Below, piece by piece: positions 17,529 to 29,179 of a stretch of 64,000 nucleotides of DNA. The first letter of the stretch is position 1. Each line of letters opens with the position of its first letter. The translations under genes and the position numbers were made by a program. The notes beneath the pieces are model-generated. The model ran no database searches and was not told where the DNA came from. It saw only the letters and a list, made by a program, of their open reading frames with translations. Source of the DNA: Pseudoalteromonas nigrifaciens (GTDB taxonomy: Bacteria > Pseudomonadota > Gammaproteobacteria > Enterobacterales > Alteromonadaceae); the NCBI RefSeq assembly GCF_002221505.1, contig NZ_CP011036.1:1612001-1676000 (forward strand), read 5' to 3'.

Positions 17529-17945
17529 TTACTTAAACTTTTTAATATAGCGTAATGTTATAAAGTTAATAATGGCCAGTAAAATAGCTATTTCGTAGCG
17601 ACTGTAGGCCACAGCAATACCAATTAAACCCATATTCCAAATGCTCGCCGCGGTGGCAGTACCTGAGGTGGACTGGTTATTTTTTAAAATTGCGCCACCG
17701 CCAATAAAGCCGATACCGGTAATGATCCCCTGTAACATTTTTGATTGTGCTTCAGAGGAGTCAAGTACAGACAACGCAATTAACGCATAACCACATGATG
17801 CCACCGCTACTAACGGAAAGGTACGCAGCCCCGCACCATCTTGGCTGCGCTCTCTGTCGTAGGCCATTGGCAAAGCGAGTAAATAAGCTATGCCTAAGTG
17901 AATCAGATTATCAACGATTTCGTGCCACTGTAAATCAATTTCCAT
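17529..17945 (-). CDS. MgtC/SapB family inner-membrane protein, second copy
   Basis: A 138-aa protein with four predicted helices and the MgtC pattern: LLALPMAYDRERSQDGAGLR, then GIITGIGFIGGGAIL and TATAASIWNMGLIGIAVAY. It is shorter and only distantly like the copy at 12563; the two belong to different subgroups. A ribosome-binding site AAAGGCAAG precedes the ATG. A role in ion homeostasis is inferred from family only. Confidence 0.85.
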   Translation of the reverse strand: MEIDLQWHEIVDNLIHLGIAYLLALPMAYDRERSQDGAGLRTFPLVAVASCGYALIALSVLDSSEAQSKMLQGIITGIGFIGGGAILKNNQSTSGTATAASIWNMGLIGIAVAYSRYEIAILLAIINFITLRYIKKFK

Positions 17946-18161
17946 GATCTTGCCTTTTTAGTTAATCTTAATAACTAGCTAGCAATCTGTAAGCCATTTA
18001 TTTAATATTTTAAATTCAGTAATTTAGGTTTGCCTTTATTTTTATTCTGCCTGGCTTGGTAATAGTTACACTACTATTTTACTATTTTACTATTTTACTA
18101 AGTAGTTAGTTTGATATCGCTTTTGAATATCCATATTCTTTTACTTATATTAAAGGTAATT

Positions 18162-18251
18162 ATGTACATCACTTGCCTTTTAAAAAAAACAATAAATACA
18201 GCCACTAAACTTGAAAAAAACGCGTTATTACTGCGCGTTAGCAACCTCTGA
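18162..18251 (+). CDS. Possible 29-aa ORF, coupled to the following small gene
   Basis: ATG 18162 has AAAGGT 4 bases upstream. The 29 codons encode a basic peptide (MYITCLLKKTINTATKLEKN and nine more residues). The stop TGA overlaps the next ATG as TGATG, a common sign of translational coupling. The 305-bp region before it (17946-18250) is otherwise AT-rich with a short (ACTATTTT)n run near 18069-18098 and no other clear signal. There is no homology that I recognise. Confidence 0.35.
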   Translation: MYITCLLKKTINTATKLEKNALLLRVSNL

Positions 18252-18442
18252 TGATTCTGCCGTTTTGGTTATACGCCTGGTCGTTTGCGTTGGGATTGTA
18301 TGCTTGCGTATTATTAGTTGAAAATAACGAGCCTTTAAATCACAGCGTTGCGATTGTAGGTGCATTCCCTTTTTTGATTATATATTTACTGCAATTAATT
18401 GGTTTTGTTAAGGAGTTTATAAAAAAGGAAGTGCATGAGTAA
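18251..18442 (+). CDS. Small membrane protein, unknown function
   Basis: A 63-aa protein with two hydrophobic segments (about 2-22 and 31-51) and a charged KEFIKKEVHE tail. Its ATG overlaps the stop of the 29-aa ORF, which supplies the only visible ribosome-binding site for the pair. I do not recognise a family. The reading frame, topology and coupling make it a plausible gene. Confidence 0.5.
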   Translation: MILPFWLYAWSFALGLYACVLLVENNEPLNHSVAIVGAFPFLIIYLLQLIGFVKEFIKKEVHE

Positions 18443-18603
18443 TGTGCTTTGTTTAACACCGTTACAATTTAAAATTTAAAATTTGATTTTATTTTACAAG
18501 GTCAGCATGCTCTAAATAAGCTTATGGGTAGAGCCACAGCAAGCAGGGTAATAAAAGGCGAGTGAATACTGATGCAAGTAAGGACGTTTTTTTAATAGTT
18601 TAA

Positions 18604-18635
18604 AATAATGTGTAGAGGGTTCTCTACACATTATT
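18604..18635 (-). terminator. Long hairpin downstream of fghA
   Basis: A perfect 14-bp stem, AATAATGTGTAGAG (18604-18617) with its complement (18622-18635), and loop GGTT. It lies 20 bases past the minus-strand fghA stop. The tail is AT-rich rather than pure T. Confidence 0.75.
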
Positions 18636-18654
18636 ACTACAAACAATAATATTG

Positions 18655-19497
18655 TTATGCAGACAAATACTGATGATGAAATACCAAGTGCTGATCAATA
18701 AAGCTACTGATAAAAAAGTAACTATGATCGTACCCGGTTTGCATTTCTAGGGTCAGTGGGTAGTCTTTTTGTTTTGCAACAGCCACTAAATTTTGCGGTT
18801 TTAATTGCTCGTCTAAAAAGTTATCGGCATCGCCTTGGCTCACTAACATTGGCAAGTAGTTACTTTGCTCAGCTTTAGCCATTAATTTGCAGCTGTCGTA
18901 TTGTGCCCATGTTGTTTTATCGGCTCCTAAATAACCCGTAAACGCTTTAACGCCCCATGGGCAATTAATAGGGTTTACTATAGGGCTAAACGCCGAGGCA
19001 CTAACATAATCCTGTGGGTTTTTAAGGGCGATCATCAACGCACCGTGGCCGCCCATTGAATGACCACTAATTGCTTTTGTGCTAGTCACTGGAAAGTGCT
19101 GCTCTATAAGCGCGGGTAATTCATTCACTACGTAGTCGTACATATTAAAGTGAGTGTTGTAAGGGGCTTGTGTCGCGTTAACATAAAACCCAGCGCCTTG
19201 AGCAAAATCGTAGCTGTCTTCGTTAGGAACATTATCCCCACGAGGGCTAGTGTCGGGTGCCACAATAGCAATACCTAGCTCAGCTGCTTTTTTGAATGCG
19301 CCTGCTTTTTGCATAAAGTTTTCGTCGGTGCAGGTTAAACCTGAAAGCCAATAAAGTACCGGTACTTTATTACTTTCACTAGCGCCGGGCGGCAAAAAAA
19401 CGGCAAAACGCATAGTACAATGAGTGCTTACAGCGCTGTGCGTATATTGTTTATGCCAGCCACCGGATACTTTTACACTTGAGATATTTTCTAACAT
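18655..19497 (-). CDS. fghA: S-formylglutathione hydrolase
   Basis: Hydrolyses S-formylglutathione to formate and glutathione, the second step of glutathione-dependent formaldehyde detoxification. It is an alpha/beta hydrolase of 280 aa with nucleophile Ser in SGHSMGGHGAL, Asp in SQGDADNFLDEQ, and His in YDHSYFF. The start is taken at 19497 (MLENISSVKVSGGWHKQY) with GAGGAT 5 bases upstream; the longer reading from 19539 has no family match. It follows frmA by 58 bases on the same strand, so the two form an operon. Confidence 0.96.
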   Translation of the reverse strand: MLENISSVKVSGGWHKQYTHSAVSTHCTMRFAVFLPPGASESNKVPVLYWLSGLTCTDENFMQKAGAFKKAAELGIAIVAPDTSPRGDNVPNEDSYDFAQGAGFYVNATQAPYNTHFNMYDYVVNELPALIEQHFPVTSTKAISGHSMGGHGALMIALKNPQDYVSASAFSPIVNPINCPWGVKAFTGYLGADKTTWAQYDSCKLMAKAEQSNYLPMLVSQGDADNFLDEQLKPQNLVAVAKQKDYPLTLEMQTGYDHSYFFISSFIDQHLVFHHQYLSA

Positions 19498-19555
19498 GAT
19501 AATCCTCAAAAGCCGCTTATATCCACACCGTGAATACAAGCGATTGGTTTATTGC

Positions 19556-20770
<1,215 letters not shown>

Positions 20771-20806
20771 TCAATTTTATTAAAACACTTTTTCAGAACT
20801 GTAACA

Positions 20807-21679
20807 ATGGCACGATGGGATGGAATAGACGAATTTATTGCGGTAGGTGAAGAAGGTAGTTTTACCGCTGCAGGCAAAGCAATTGGGCTGTCGGTTGCGC
20901 ATATTAGCCGCCATGTTAGTGCGCTTGAACAACGCTTAAATACACAGTTGCTAACGCGCACAACGCGTAAAGTGGTTTTGACCAAAGAAGGTGAGGTGTT
21001 TTTACACCAAATAAAGCATTTACAACATGCAATGGATGATGCCACGCAAAGTTTAGCGCAACAGCAAAGTACGCCAAAAGGTAAAATTAATCTAACAGCC
21101 CCGGTAATGTATGGCGAGAGCTTTATTATGCCAATAGTGCATAATTTTATGCACGACCACCCCGATGTAGAAGTCGTTGCTACGCTCAGTAATGAGCAAG
21201 AAAACTTATTAGAAGGTGGTTTTGATCTAGCTATTAGACTGGGGCATTTAAAAGACTCGAGCTTAAAAGCACGGCGCTTAAGTGCACGGCGTTTTATTAT
21301 GTGTTGTGCCCCTGATTATTTAACCCGATTTGGCGAGCCACACACATTAGGTGAGCTAATAAATCATCAATGTTTAGTGGGGAATAGTCGTTATTGGCGG
21401 GTAAACGAAGGAGGGCGCGAAAAGCATATTAAAATAGCTGGGCGACTGCAATGTAATAGTGGCTGGGCGTTGGTAGATGGCGCTAAAAAAGGTTTAGGGA
21501 TTATTCAGCTCCCTAATTACTACATTGAAAACGAGTTAAAAACAGGGCAGTTAGTGCCTATTTTAACATCCTATCAGCCGCTGCAAGAAGGGGTATGGGG
21601 TGTGTATCCGCCTCGACAGTTTGTGGCAACTAATGTAAGGGTGCTACTTGATTATTTAGTCGCAGGACTAAAAGCTTAA
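20807..21679 (+). CDS. LysR family regulator, divergent from frmA-fghA
   Basis: A 290-aa regulator with an N-terminal winged helix (FIAVGEEGSFTAAGKAIGLS, HISRHVSALEQRLNTQLLTR) and a C-terminal substrate-binding domain. I start it at ATG 20807 (MARWDGIDEF); the longer reading from 20726 adds non-family residues. Position opposite frmA suggests control of formaldehyde detoxification and autoregulation; that is an inference from layout. It belongs to the common DhcR/AaeR-like LysR group by look. Confidence 0.93.
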   Translation: MARWDGIDEFIAVGEEGSFTAAGKAIGLSVAHISRHVSALEQRLNTQLLTRTTRKVVLTKEGEVFLHQIKHLQHAMDDATQSLAQQQSTPKGKINLTAPVMYGESFIMPIVHNFMHDHPDVEVVATLSNEQENLLEGGFDLAIRLGHLKDSSLKARRLSARRFIMCCAPDYLTRFGEPHTLGELINHQCLVGNSRYWRVNEGGREKHIKIAGRLQCNSGWALVDGAKKGLGIIQLPNYYIENELKTGQLVPILTSYQPLQEGVWGVYPPRQFVATNVRVLLDYLVAGLKA

Positions 21680-21802
21680 TAGCGGGTTAATCATTTAATT
21701 TTTATTCTAGCCAAGTATCAGATTTTTAAATATTTATTACATTTAGTGGCATACCCAAGTACGGATTATTCGTGTTATTATAAGTTACTATTTTTAGGAT
21801 AA

Positions 21803-23035
21803 GTGTTTAAAAACAATATGTTTCAACCGGTTAGTTTGTTTATTGGGCTTAGATATAGTCGCTCCTCAAAAGGGAATGCGTTTATTTCATTTATCTCGTT
21901 TTTTTCTATTGCCGGTATTGCGATTGGCTTAATGGCATTATTTACTGTCAGTTCAGTAATGAATGGCTTTGAAAGCAGCTTAAAAACCAATATGCTTGGG
22001 CTTATTCCGCATGTTGAAGTGCAAGCTAATAAGCGTACTGCAGCGCAAATGAGTAGTTTAAAAGCAGATCTTGAACAATCTCCTTATGTAAGTACTGTAA
22101 GCCTTTATCAGCATGGTGAAGCTATATTACAAACCAATAAAGATTTACACGGTGTGTTGCTGCAAGGCTTATATGGCGATGACGGCTCGCTCTATAAAAT
22201 TACCGATAAAATAGTACAAGGAAATTGGCAAACAGTACTTAATAAAAACTATAGCATTGCCATTAGTCGCTACCTGAGCCGTAAATTAGGTGTTGGTTTG
22301 GGAGATAAGCTGCGGGTTATTATGCCAAATGCTTCTACCTATACACCGCTTGGGCGAATGCCTAGCCAACGCTTGTTTAAAATAGCAGCCATTTACGAAA
22401 CTGGCTCTGAAATTGACATGGGGCTGGCTTTTACCAGTGGTGCGTCGTTGCAACGCGTATTAAAGCTGGATCAAAACACTGCACCTAATTTAAGTATTTC
22501 TTTGTATGAACCCTTTGCATTGGATGAATTTATACAGGCCAGCAAACTAATATTAAAAGATCATACCTATACAGATTGGCGCAGCAGCCAAGGCACATTA
22601 TTTGCTGCTGTAGCAATGGAAAAACGGATTATGTCGATGTTATTAGGGCTTATTGTGCTGGTTGCGGTATTTAATATTGTCTCTGCGCTAACGATGATGG
22701 TAAGTGAAAAACAAGGCGAAGTCGCTATTTTACAAACCTTGGGTTTAACACCATCGCAAGTACAAAAAGTGTTTATGGTGCAAGGACTTTATAATGGCGT
22801 GATTGGCACCGCAGTAGGGGCATTTTTAGGTGTATTACTTAGTTTATATATTAATGAGTTATTAGCATTAGTAGGGTTAAATTTGATGGCAGGTATAGAG
22901 TTGCCGGTAAAATTTGATGTGCCAAGCCTAATTGTTATCGCTTGTTCGAGTATTGCTATGAGCTTTTTAGCCACTGTTTACCCAGCGCGCAAAGCCGCAA
23001 AAGTAAAACCAGCCGAGGTATTGCGTTATGAATGA
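21803..23035 (+). CDS. lolC: Lipoprotein-releasing ABC transporter permease LolC
   Basis: Inner-membrane permease that, with LolD and LolE, extracts outer-membrane lipoproteins and passes them to LolA. It has 410 aa: one N-terminal helix (~24-46), a large periplasmic domain (~47-265) and three C-terminal helices in the FtsX/MacB fold. SRSSKGNAFISFISFFSIAGIAIG and the LTPSQVQKVFMVQG helix are family-typical. GTG 21803 follows AGGAT closely; ATG 21818 is an alternative. It overlaps lolD by 8 bases. Confidence 0.93.
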   Translation: MFKNNMFQPVSLFIGLRYSRSSKGNAFISFISFFSIAGIAIGLMALFTVSSVMNGFESSLKTNMLGLIPHVEVQANKRTAAQMSSLKADLEQSPYVSTVSLYQHGEAILQTNKDLHGVLLQGLYGDDGSLYKITDKIVQGNWQTVLNKNYSIAISRYLSRKLGVGLGDKLRVIMPNASTYTPLGRMPSQRLFKIAAIYETGSEIDMGLAFTSGASLQRVLKLDQNTAPNLSISLYEPFALDEFIQASKLILKDHTYTDWRSSQGTLFAAVAMEKRIMSMLLGLIVLVAVFNIVSALTMMVSEKQGEVAILQTLGLTPSQVQKVFMVQGLYNGVIGTAVGAFLGVLLSLYINELLALVGLNLMAGIELPVKFDVPSLIVIACSSIAMSFLATVYPARKAAKVKPAEVLRYE

Positions 23036-23726
23036 TTTAGTTATTAGTTGTGAAAATTTAAATAAAGTTTATCAAGATGGTAGTAACCAAGTTGCAGTAT
23101 TAAAAGGGGTTGATTTAGCCCTGCAACAAGGTGAAATGCTGGCTATTGTGGGCAGCTCTGGTTCGGGTAAAAGTACCTTATTGCATATACTCGGTACGCT
23201 CGATACTGCAACATCTGGCAGTGCTAAAATTAAAAATCAAGAAGTGGCTAAGCTCTCCCGTACAGAGCAAGCGGCATTTAGAAATAAAAACTTAGGCTTT
23301 ATTTATCAATTTCATCATTTACTGATGGAATTTAGCGCGGTAGAAAATGTAGCTATGCCGCTTTTAATTAAAGGACTAAGTGCTAAAGCTGCGAAAGTAG
23401 CTGCATTAGAAATGCTTGAAAAAGTGGGCCTAGCACATCGTAGCTCTCATAAGCCGTCGGCACTGTCTGGTGGTGAGCGCCAACGAGTGGCAATTGCGCG
23501 CGCGCTCGTTACTAAACCGGCATTAGTGCTTGCCGATGAGCCAACCGGTAATTTAGATAAACAAAACGCGATTAAAATATACGACTTAATAAATGAGCTT
23601 AATAAAAGTTTAAATACCAGCTTTGTGGTGGTAACACACGACTTAGAGCTGGCCGACAAACTCGGTAAAATAGCCTATTTAGATGATGGAAAACTTACTA
23701 TTAAAGAGTCGCAACATGTTGCTTAG
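23028..23726 (+). CDS. lolD: Lipoprotein-releasing ABC transporter ATPase LolD
   Basis: ATPase of LolCDE, 232 aa. Walker A is GSSGSGKSTLLH (~44), the Q-loop and LolD-type motif is FIYQFHHLLMEFSAVENVAMPL, the signature is LSGGERQRVAIARAL, and Walker B is LVLADEPTGNLD followed by H-loop VVTHD. It overlaps both neighbours, so the three genes are translated as one unit. Confidence 0.96.
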   Translation: MNDLVISCENLNKVYQDGSNQVAVLKGVDLALQQGEMLAIVGSSGSGKSTLLHILGTLDTATSGSAKIKNQEVAKLSRTEQAAFRNKNLGFIYQFHHLLMEFSAVENVAMPLLIKGLSAKAAKVAALEMLEKVGLAHRSSHKPSALSGGERQRVAIARALVTKPALVLADEPTGNLDKQNAIKIYDLINELNKSLNTSFVVVTHDLELADKLGKIAYLDDGKLTIKESQHVA

Positions 23727-24960
23727 TGCGTTTATAAGTAAACGCTTTAGAGCGTATTCTGGTCATAAAGATGAAAAAAATGGCTTTGTAAGCTTTATAG
23801 CTAAAGCATCTACTGTGGGTATTTTATTGGGCGTTGCGGTTTTAATAGTTGCGCTGTCGGTAATTAATGGCTTTGAGCAGCAATTAGTGCATCGCTTATT
23901 AAGCGTAGTGCCGCAGGTGGAATATGTAGCGCCTAATAGGCCAATTGCTAATTGGCCACAAAAAGTTGAGCAGCTTCAACAGCAAGATCATGTAACCGGC
24001 GCCGCGCCATTTATTGCAGTTAACGGCATGGCGCAATTTAAAAGCCAATTAAAAGCAGTAGAAATACGCGGGGTTGAGCCTTCATTAGAGGGGAGCGTGT
24101 CGGCTATTAATCAATTTACCAAAGGCAAATTGGTGAGCCAGCTTGGCATTGATGAAGTTATTTTAGGCAAGCAAATAGTTAACCAACTCGATGCCAGCGT
24201 GGGCGATAGTATTACCTTACTTATTCCTCAAATAGCTCAGCAAGGGCAGTCATTATTAGCCCCTAAGCGAGTAACGCTGTTACTTGCAGGTATTGTTGAA
24301 ATGGGGGGGCCAATAGACAGCACAGCTGCATTTATCCACCTTAATAAAGCGCAGCAAACATTAGGTTACGATGAAAGCCAAGTAACCGGGCTTCGCCTAA
24401 GCGTTGATGACGTATTTACCGCGCATCAAATTGCGCTACGGGTAGGGCAAACCATAGACGACTATGTATATATTTCTAGTTGGTTTAGAACGCAAGGCAG
24501 CTTATACCAAGATATACAAATGGTGCGTACCATAGTTTATATTGTGGTGTTTTTAATTATAGCTGTGGCAAGTTTTAATATTGTGTCCTCATTGGTAATG
24601 GAAGTACGCGAAAAACAAGGCAATATTGCTATTTTAAAAACCATGGGCGCAAAAGACAGTACCATTTTAGCTACCTTTGTAATGCAGGGGTTAACGCAAG
24701 CTTTTGTAGGTGTGGTATTAGGCAGCTTAATTGGTGTGGTACTGGCAATAAATATTAGCGAATTATTTACTTGGCTCAGCCAACTCTTTGGCGCAAACCC
24801 ACTTCAAGGAGTTTATTTTATAGAGTTTTTACCCAGTAAGTTAGTGTGGCAAGATATTGTGGTAACAGTTGTTGTTACTTTTATTTTAGCGGCGTTAGCT
24901 ACTATTTATCCGGCGTGGCAAGCAACAAGAGTTGACCCTGCAAAAGTGCTGGGTAATTAG
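23716..24960 (+). CDS. lolE: Lipoprotein-releasing ABC transporter permease LolE
   Basis: Second permease of LolCDE, 414 aa, with the same layout as LolC: one helix (~30-50), a periplasmic domain and three C-terminal helices. The start is ATG 23716 (MLLSAFISKRFRAYSG), 11 bases inside lolD; the upstream in-frame 23683 is not family-like. Ends VDPAKVLGN as LolE proteins do. Confidence 0.93.
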   Translation: MLLSAFISKRFRAYSGHKDEKNGFVSFIAKASTVGILLGVAVLIVALSVINGFEQQLVHRLLSVVPQVEYVAPNRPIANWPQKVEQLQQQDHVTGAAPFIAVNGMAQFKSQLKAVEIRGVEPSLEGSVSAINQFTKGKLVSQLGIDEVILGKQIVNQLDASVGDSITLLIPQIAQQGQSLLAPKRVTLLLAGIVEMGGPIDSTAAFIHLNKAQQTLGYDESQVTGLRLSVDDVFTAHQIALRVGQTIDDYVYISSWFRTQGSLYQDIQMVRTIVYIVVFLIIAVASFNIVSSLVMEVREKQGNIAILKTMGAKDSTILATFVMQGLTQAFVGVVLGSLIGVVLAINISELFTWLSQLFGANPLQGVYFIEFLPSKLVWQDIVVTVVVTFILAALATIYPAWQATRVDPAKVLGN

Positions 24961-25094
24961 CGGCATTGGTAGCGTGTGCGCTGCTAAATAAAAACTAATA
25001 GGGCAGTATTGGCAAGTCTGTTAAACTAGAGCGCTTATTTACAAGCTAACAATAACTAACCATTGGGTTAGCATTTACTACTCTGGGATTTACT

Positions 25095-25568
25095 TTGACA
25101 AATAACGATATTTTACGCCGCATTCGCTACACTTTTAATTTAACCGACACCGCTATGGTAAATGTTTTTGCTGCAGCTGAGCATACGGTTACTACAGAGC
25201 AAGTAATTGCTTGGTTAACTAAAGAAGGCGAAGAGGCTTACACTGAAATAAGTGATACAGAGTTTGCAACTTTTTTAAATGGTTTTATTAATACGCAACG
25301 TGGTAAGCGCGAAGGCGAGCAACCTGCTCCTGAGAGCAAGTTAAATAACAATATTATTTTTATGAAGCTGCGTATTGCTTTAAATATGAAAGCGGAAGAT
25401 GTGATTGCGACGCTGGCACTCGTTGACTTTAATTTGAGTAAGCATGAGCTAAGCGCGTTTTCTCGTAAAGTAGATAACAAGCACTACCGCGTATGTAACA
25501 ACCAGGTACTTCGTTTATTTTTAACGGGTGTACAACAGCAGGTTCGTCCACAAAGCACTGCTGAGTAA
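25095..25568 (+). CDS. yehS: DUF1456 family protein YehS
   Basis: A 157-aa cytoplasmic protein with two copies of the DUF1456 helix bundle (NDILRRIRYTFNLTD and NNIIFMKLRIALNMKAED). Function is unknown; some studies of relatives hint at RNA or ribosome association, which I cannot confirm here. The start is TTG 25095 with GGGAT upstream and no ATG nearby. A strong terminator follows. Confidence 0.88.
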   Translation: MTNNDILRRIRYTFNLTDTAMVNVFAAAEHTVTTEQVIAWLTKEGEEAYTEISDTEFATFLNGFINTQRGKREGEQPAPESKLNNNIIFMKLRIALNMKAEDVIATLALVDFNLSKHELSAFSRKVDNKHYRVCNNQVLRLFLTGVQQQVRPQSTAE

Positions 25569-25591
25569 GCAAGGTAAAGCCATTACTCTTT

Positions 25592-25635
25592 CAAAACGCT
25601 AAAACAGCCCTTGTTTTAGCGTTTTGTTGTTTTTA
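25592..25635 (+). terminator. Terminator of yehS
   Basis: A perfect 15-bp stem (25592-25606 with 25612-25626; CAAAACGCTAAAACA and complement), loop GCCCT, then TTGTTTTT. Confidence 0.93.
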
Positions 25636-27354
<1,719 letters not shown>

Positions 27355-27405
27355 CTAAAATAGTTTAAAGCAATTGCAGCTTATTGCTGTGAGAGCCTGT
27401 ACTTA

Positions 27406-27446
27406 AAAACACCCCATAAATTTAGCTATTTACAGGGTGTTTTATT
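27406..27446 (+). terminator. Terminator of gdhA
   Basis: AAAACACCC (27406-27414) pairs with GGGTGTTTT (27435-27443), with TAAAT/ATTTA extending inside, followed by an ATTT tail. Confidence 0.82.
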
Positions 27447-27562
27447 TAAATAACCGCTTAAGTTAGTTATAACGCTATAAAGCCAAGCTATAACAGCGTA
27501 GGATCAGGCTACTTTCGAATGAAAATAGGTTTGCACTTCGCGGTGCATTAACATAAAAAATT

Positions 27563-28915
27563 ATGCAACTAACTGCAAAAGCATCACTTCCTAACGCATT
27601 ACTTATCTCTATTAGTACACCTCACTTTAAAGGCGATGAAGCAATTGAGTCGCTTGCAGAATTGGCACGCCTAGTTACCACTCTTGGCTTTAAAGTAGTT
27701 GGTACACAATCACAAAAGCAAAGTTCTACCCAAAAAGTAAATGTACTGGGTTCAGGTAAACTGGCTGAAATAGCGCACCTTACTGGTAATAAAGGTTCTG
27801 CTGCAGATGAGAAAGAGGGTGAGAATTTTCTTGATGACGATCCATTATCCGACATGCCATCAGAAATTCCATCAGACGGTTTAGATTTTGCTTGTGCCGA
27901 TGTTGTCGTGTTTGACTGCGATTTAACGCCTTCTCAACTACGTAATGTGGAAAACCAGTTAGGTGTGGAAGTATTTGACCGCACCGGCATAATTATTGAA
28001 ATATTTAGCCGCCATGCGCGTACTAAAACAGCAAAATTACAGGTTGAAATTGCTCGCCTTAACTATGTAGCGCCGCGTCTGCGTGAAACATCTACCGGCG
28101 ATAAAGAACGCCAAATGGGTAAGGGCGCAGGGGAGACAACGCTTGAGCTTAACCGTCGTAAAGTACGCGACCAATTAGCTGAGTTAAAGCGTGAACTGGT
28201 AAATGTTCAAGATGTAATGATGGACAGACGAGAACAGCGCTCAGAGCTATTTTCAGTGGCTTTAATTGGTTATACCAATGCGGGTAAATCGTCGATGATG
28301 CGCGCAATTACGGGCAGTGATGTAGAGGGCGAAAACAAACTTTTTGCCACGTTGGACACCACAGTTCGTGCTTTGTATCCAATAACGCAACCACGCATAT
28401 TAGTATCAGATACAGTTGGTTTTATTAAAAAACTACCGCATGATTTAGTTGCTTCATTTCATTCAACTTTAGCCGAAGCACATGATGCGTCGCTGTTGTT
28501 ATATGTAGTTGATGCATCGGATGCGTCTTTTCGCTCACAACTTGATGTAGTGCATAATGTATTGGCAGAAGTGGGTGTTCAAGGCAGTAAAAAGTTATTA
28601 GTACTGAACAAATCAGACCAACTTAGCGATGCGCAACAACAAGCATTAATGGCTGAATTTCCTGATGCTATGATGACATCAACACGTAACCCTGCTGATA
28701 TAGCTAAACTGCATAAGTACATTGTTGATACTGCACAAAGCGACATGATTGAAGAAGAGGTTATTATTCCTTACACCGCCAAAGGTATAGTGGGTGAAAT
28801 TCGCTCGACCATGAGTGTCATTAAAGAAGAATATGAATATAGCCATATTAAGCTCACAGTACGCTCCAATGCGATTGACTTAGAAAGGCTAAAAAAGCGT
28901 ATGCTTAATTTATAG
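27563..28915 (+). CDS. hflX: GTPase HflX
   Basis: Ribosome-associated GTPase that splits or rescues stalled 70S ribosomes. It has 450 aa: an HflX N-terminal domain (~1-190) and a G domain with G1 GYTNAGKSS (~225), G3 DTVGFIKKLPHDLVASF and G4 NKSD (~352). An acidic insertion (residues ~77-105, rich in D and E) separates the first strands and is not usual. It is not next to hfq, as hflX often is, so this may be a second copy or a moved gene. A repeat element begins directly after the stop codon. Confidence 0.93.
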   Translation: MQLTAKASLPNALLISISTPHFKGDEAIESLAELARLVTTLGFKVVGTQSQKQSSTQKVNVLGSGKLAEIAHLTGNKGSAADEKEGENFLDDDPLSDMPSEIPSDGLDFACADVVVFDCDLTPSQLRNVENQLGVEVFDRTGIIIEIFSRHARTKTAKLQVEIARLNYVAPRLRETSTGDKERQMGKGAGETTLELNRRKVRDQLAELKRELVNVQDVMMDRREQRSELFSVALIGYTNAGKSSMMRAITGSDVEGENKLFATLDTTVRALYPITQPRILVSDTVGFIKKLPHDLVASFHSTLAEAHDASLLLYVVDASDASFRSQLDVVHNVLAEVGVQGSKKLLVLNKSDQLSDAQQQALMAEFPDAMMTSTRNPADIAKLHKYIVDTAQSDMIEEEVIIPYTAKGIVGEIRSTMSVIKEEYEYSHIKLTVRSNAIDLERLKKRMLNL

Positions 28916-29114
28916 TTAACCTGAACTCTGGTTAAGAGATTTACTAACATATTGAATCATCGTTATATTTAATTTTATTTTCTCTAGCCAGAGGTTTTCA
29001 GTGAAAACAAGGCGAATTTACGCGTCAATAGCTGGCCTATTGCAAGTAAATTCAACGCAGTTAGCGCTGAAAATAGCTGCTTGAGATAAGTTTATTATCC
29101 GGAGCTCAGGTTAG
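28916..29114 (+). mobile_element. MITE-like element with terminal inverted repeats, copy 1
   Basis: It begins TTAACCTGAACTCTGG directly after the hflX stop and ends CCGGAGCTCAGGTTAG; these are imperfect inverted repeats. No ORF is inside. A related, shorter copy lies inverted at 51695-51815, sharing the ends and the inner ATTTTCTCTAGC and GAAAATAGCTGCT blocks. Non-coding size (~199 bp) and paired ends fit a MITE. Confidence 0.7.
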
Positions 29115-29138
29115 TTAGTGCACGTTTGCTATAATAAT

Positions 29139-29163
29139 AGCGCAGCCTGTTTTAGGCTGCGCT
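29139..29163. terminator. Hairpin downstream of the acyl-CoA synthetase gene
   Basis: AGCGCAGCCT (29139-29148) and AGGCTGCGCT (29154-29163), loop GTTTT, perfect 10 bp. It lies 17 bases past the minus-strand stop at 29180, with AT-rich but not T-only flanks. Confidence 0.8.
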
Positions 29164-29179
29164 TTGTTAAAGTTGATAA

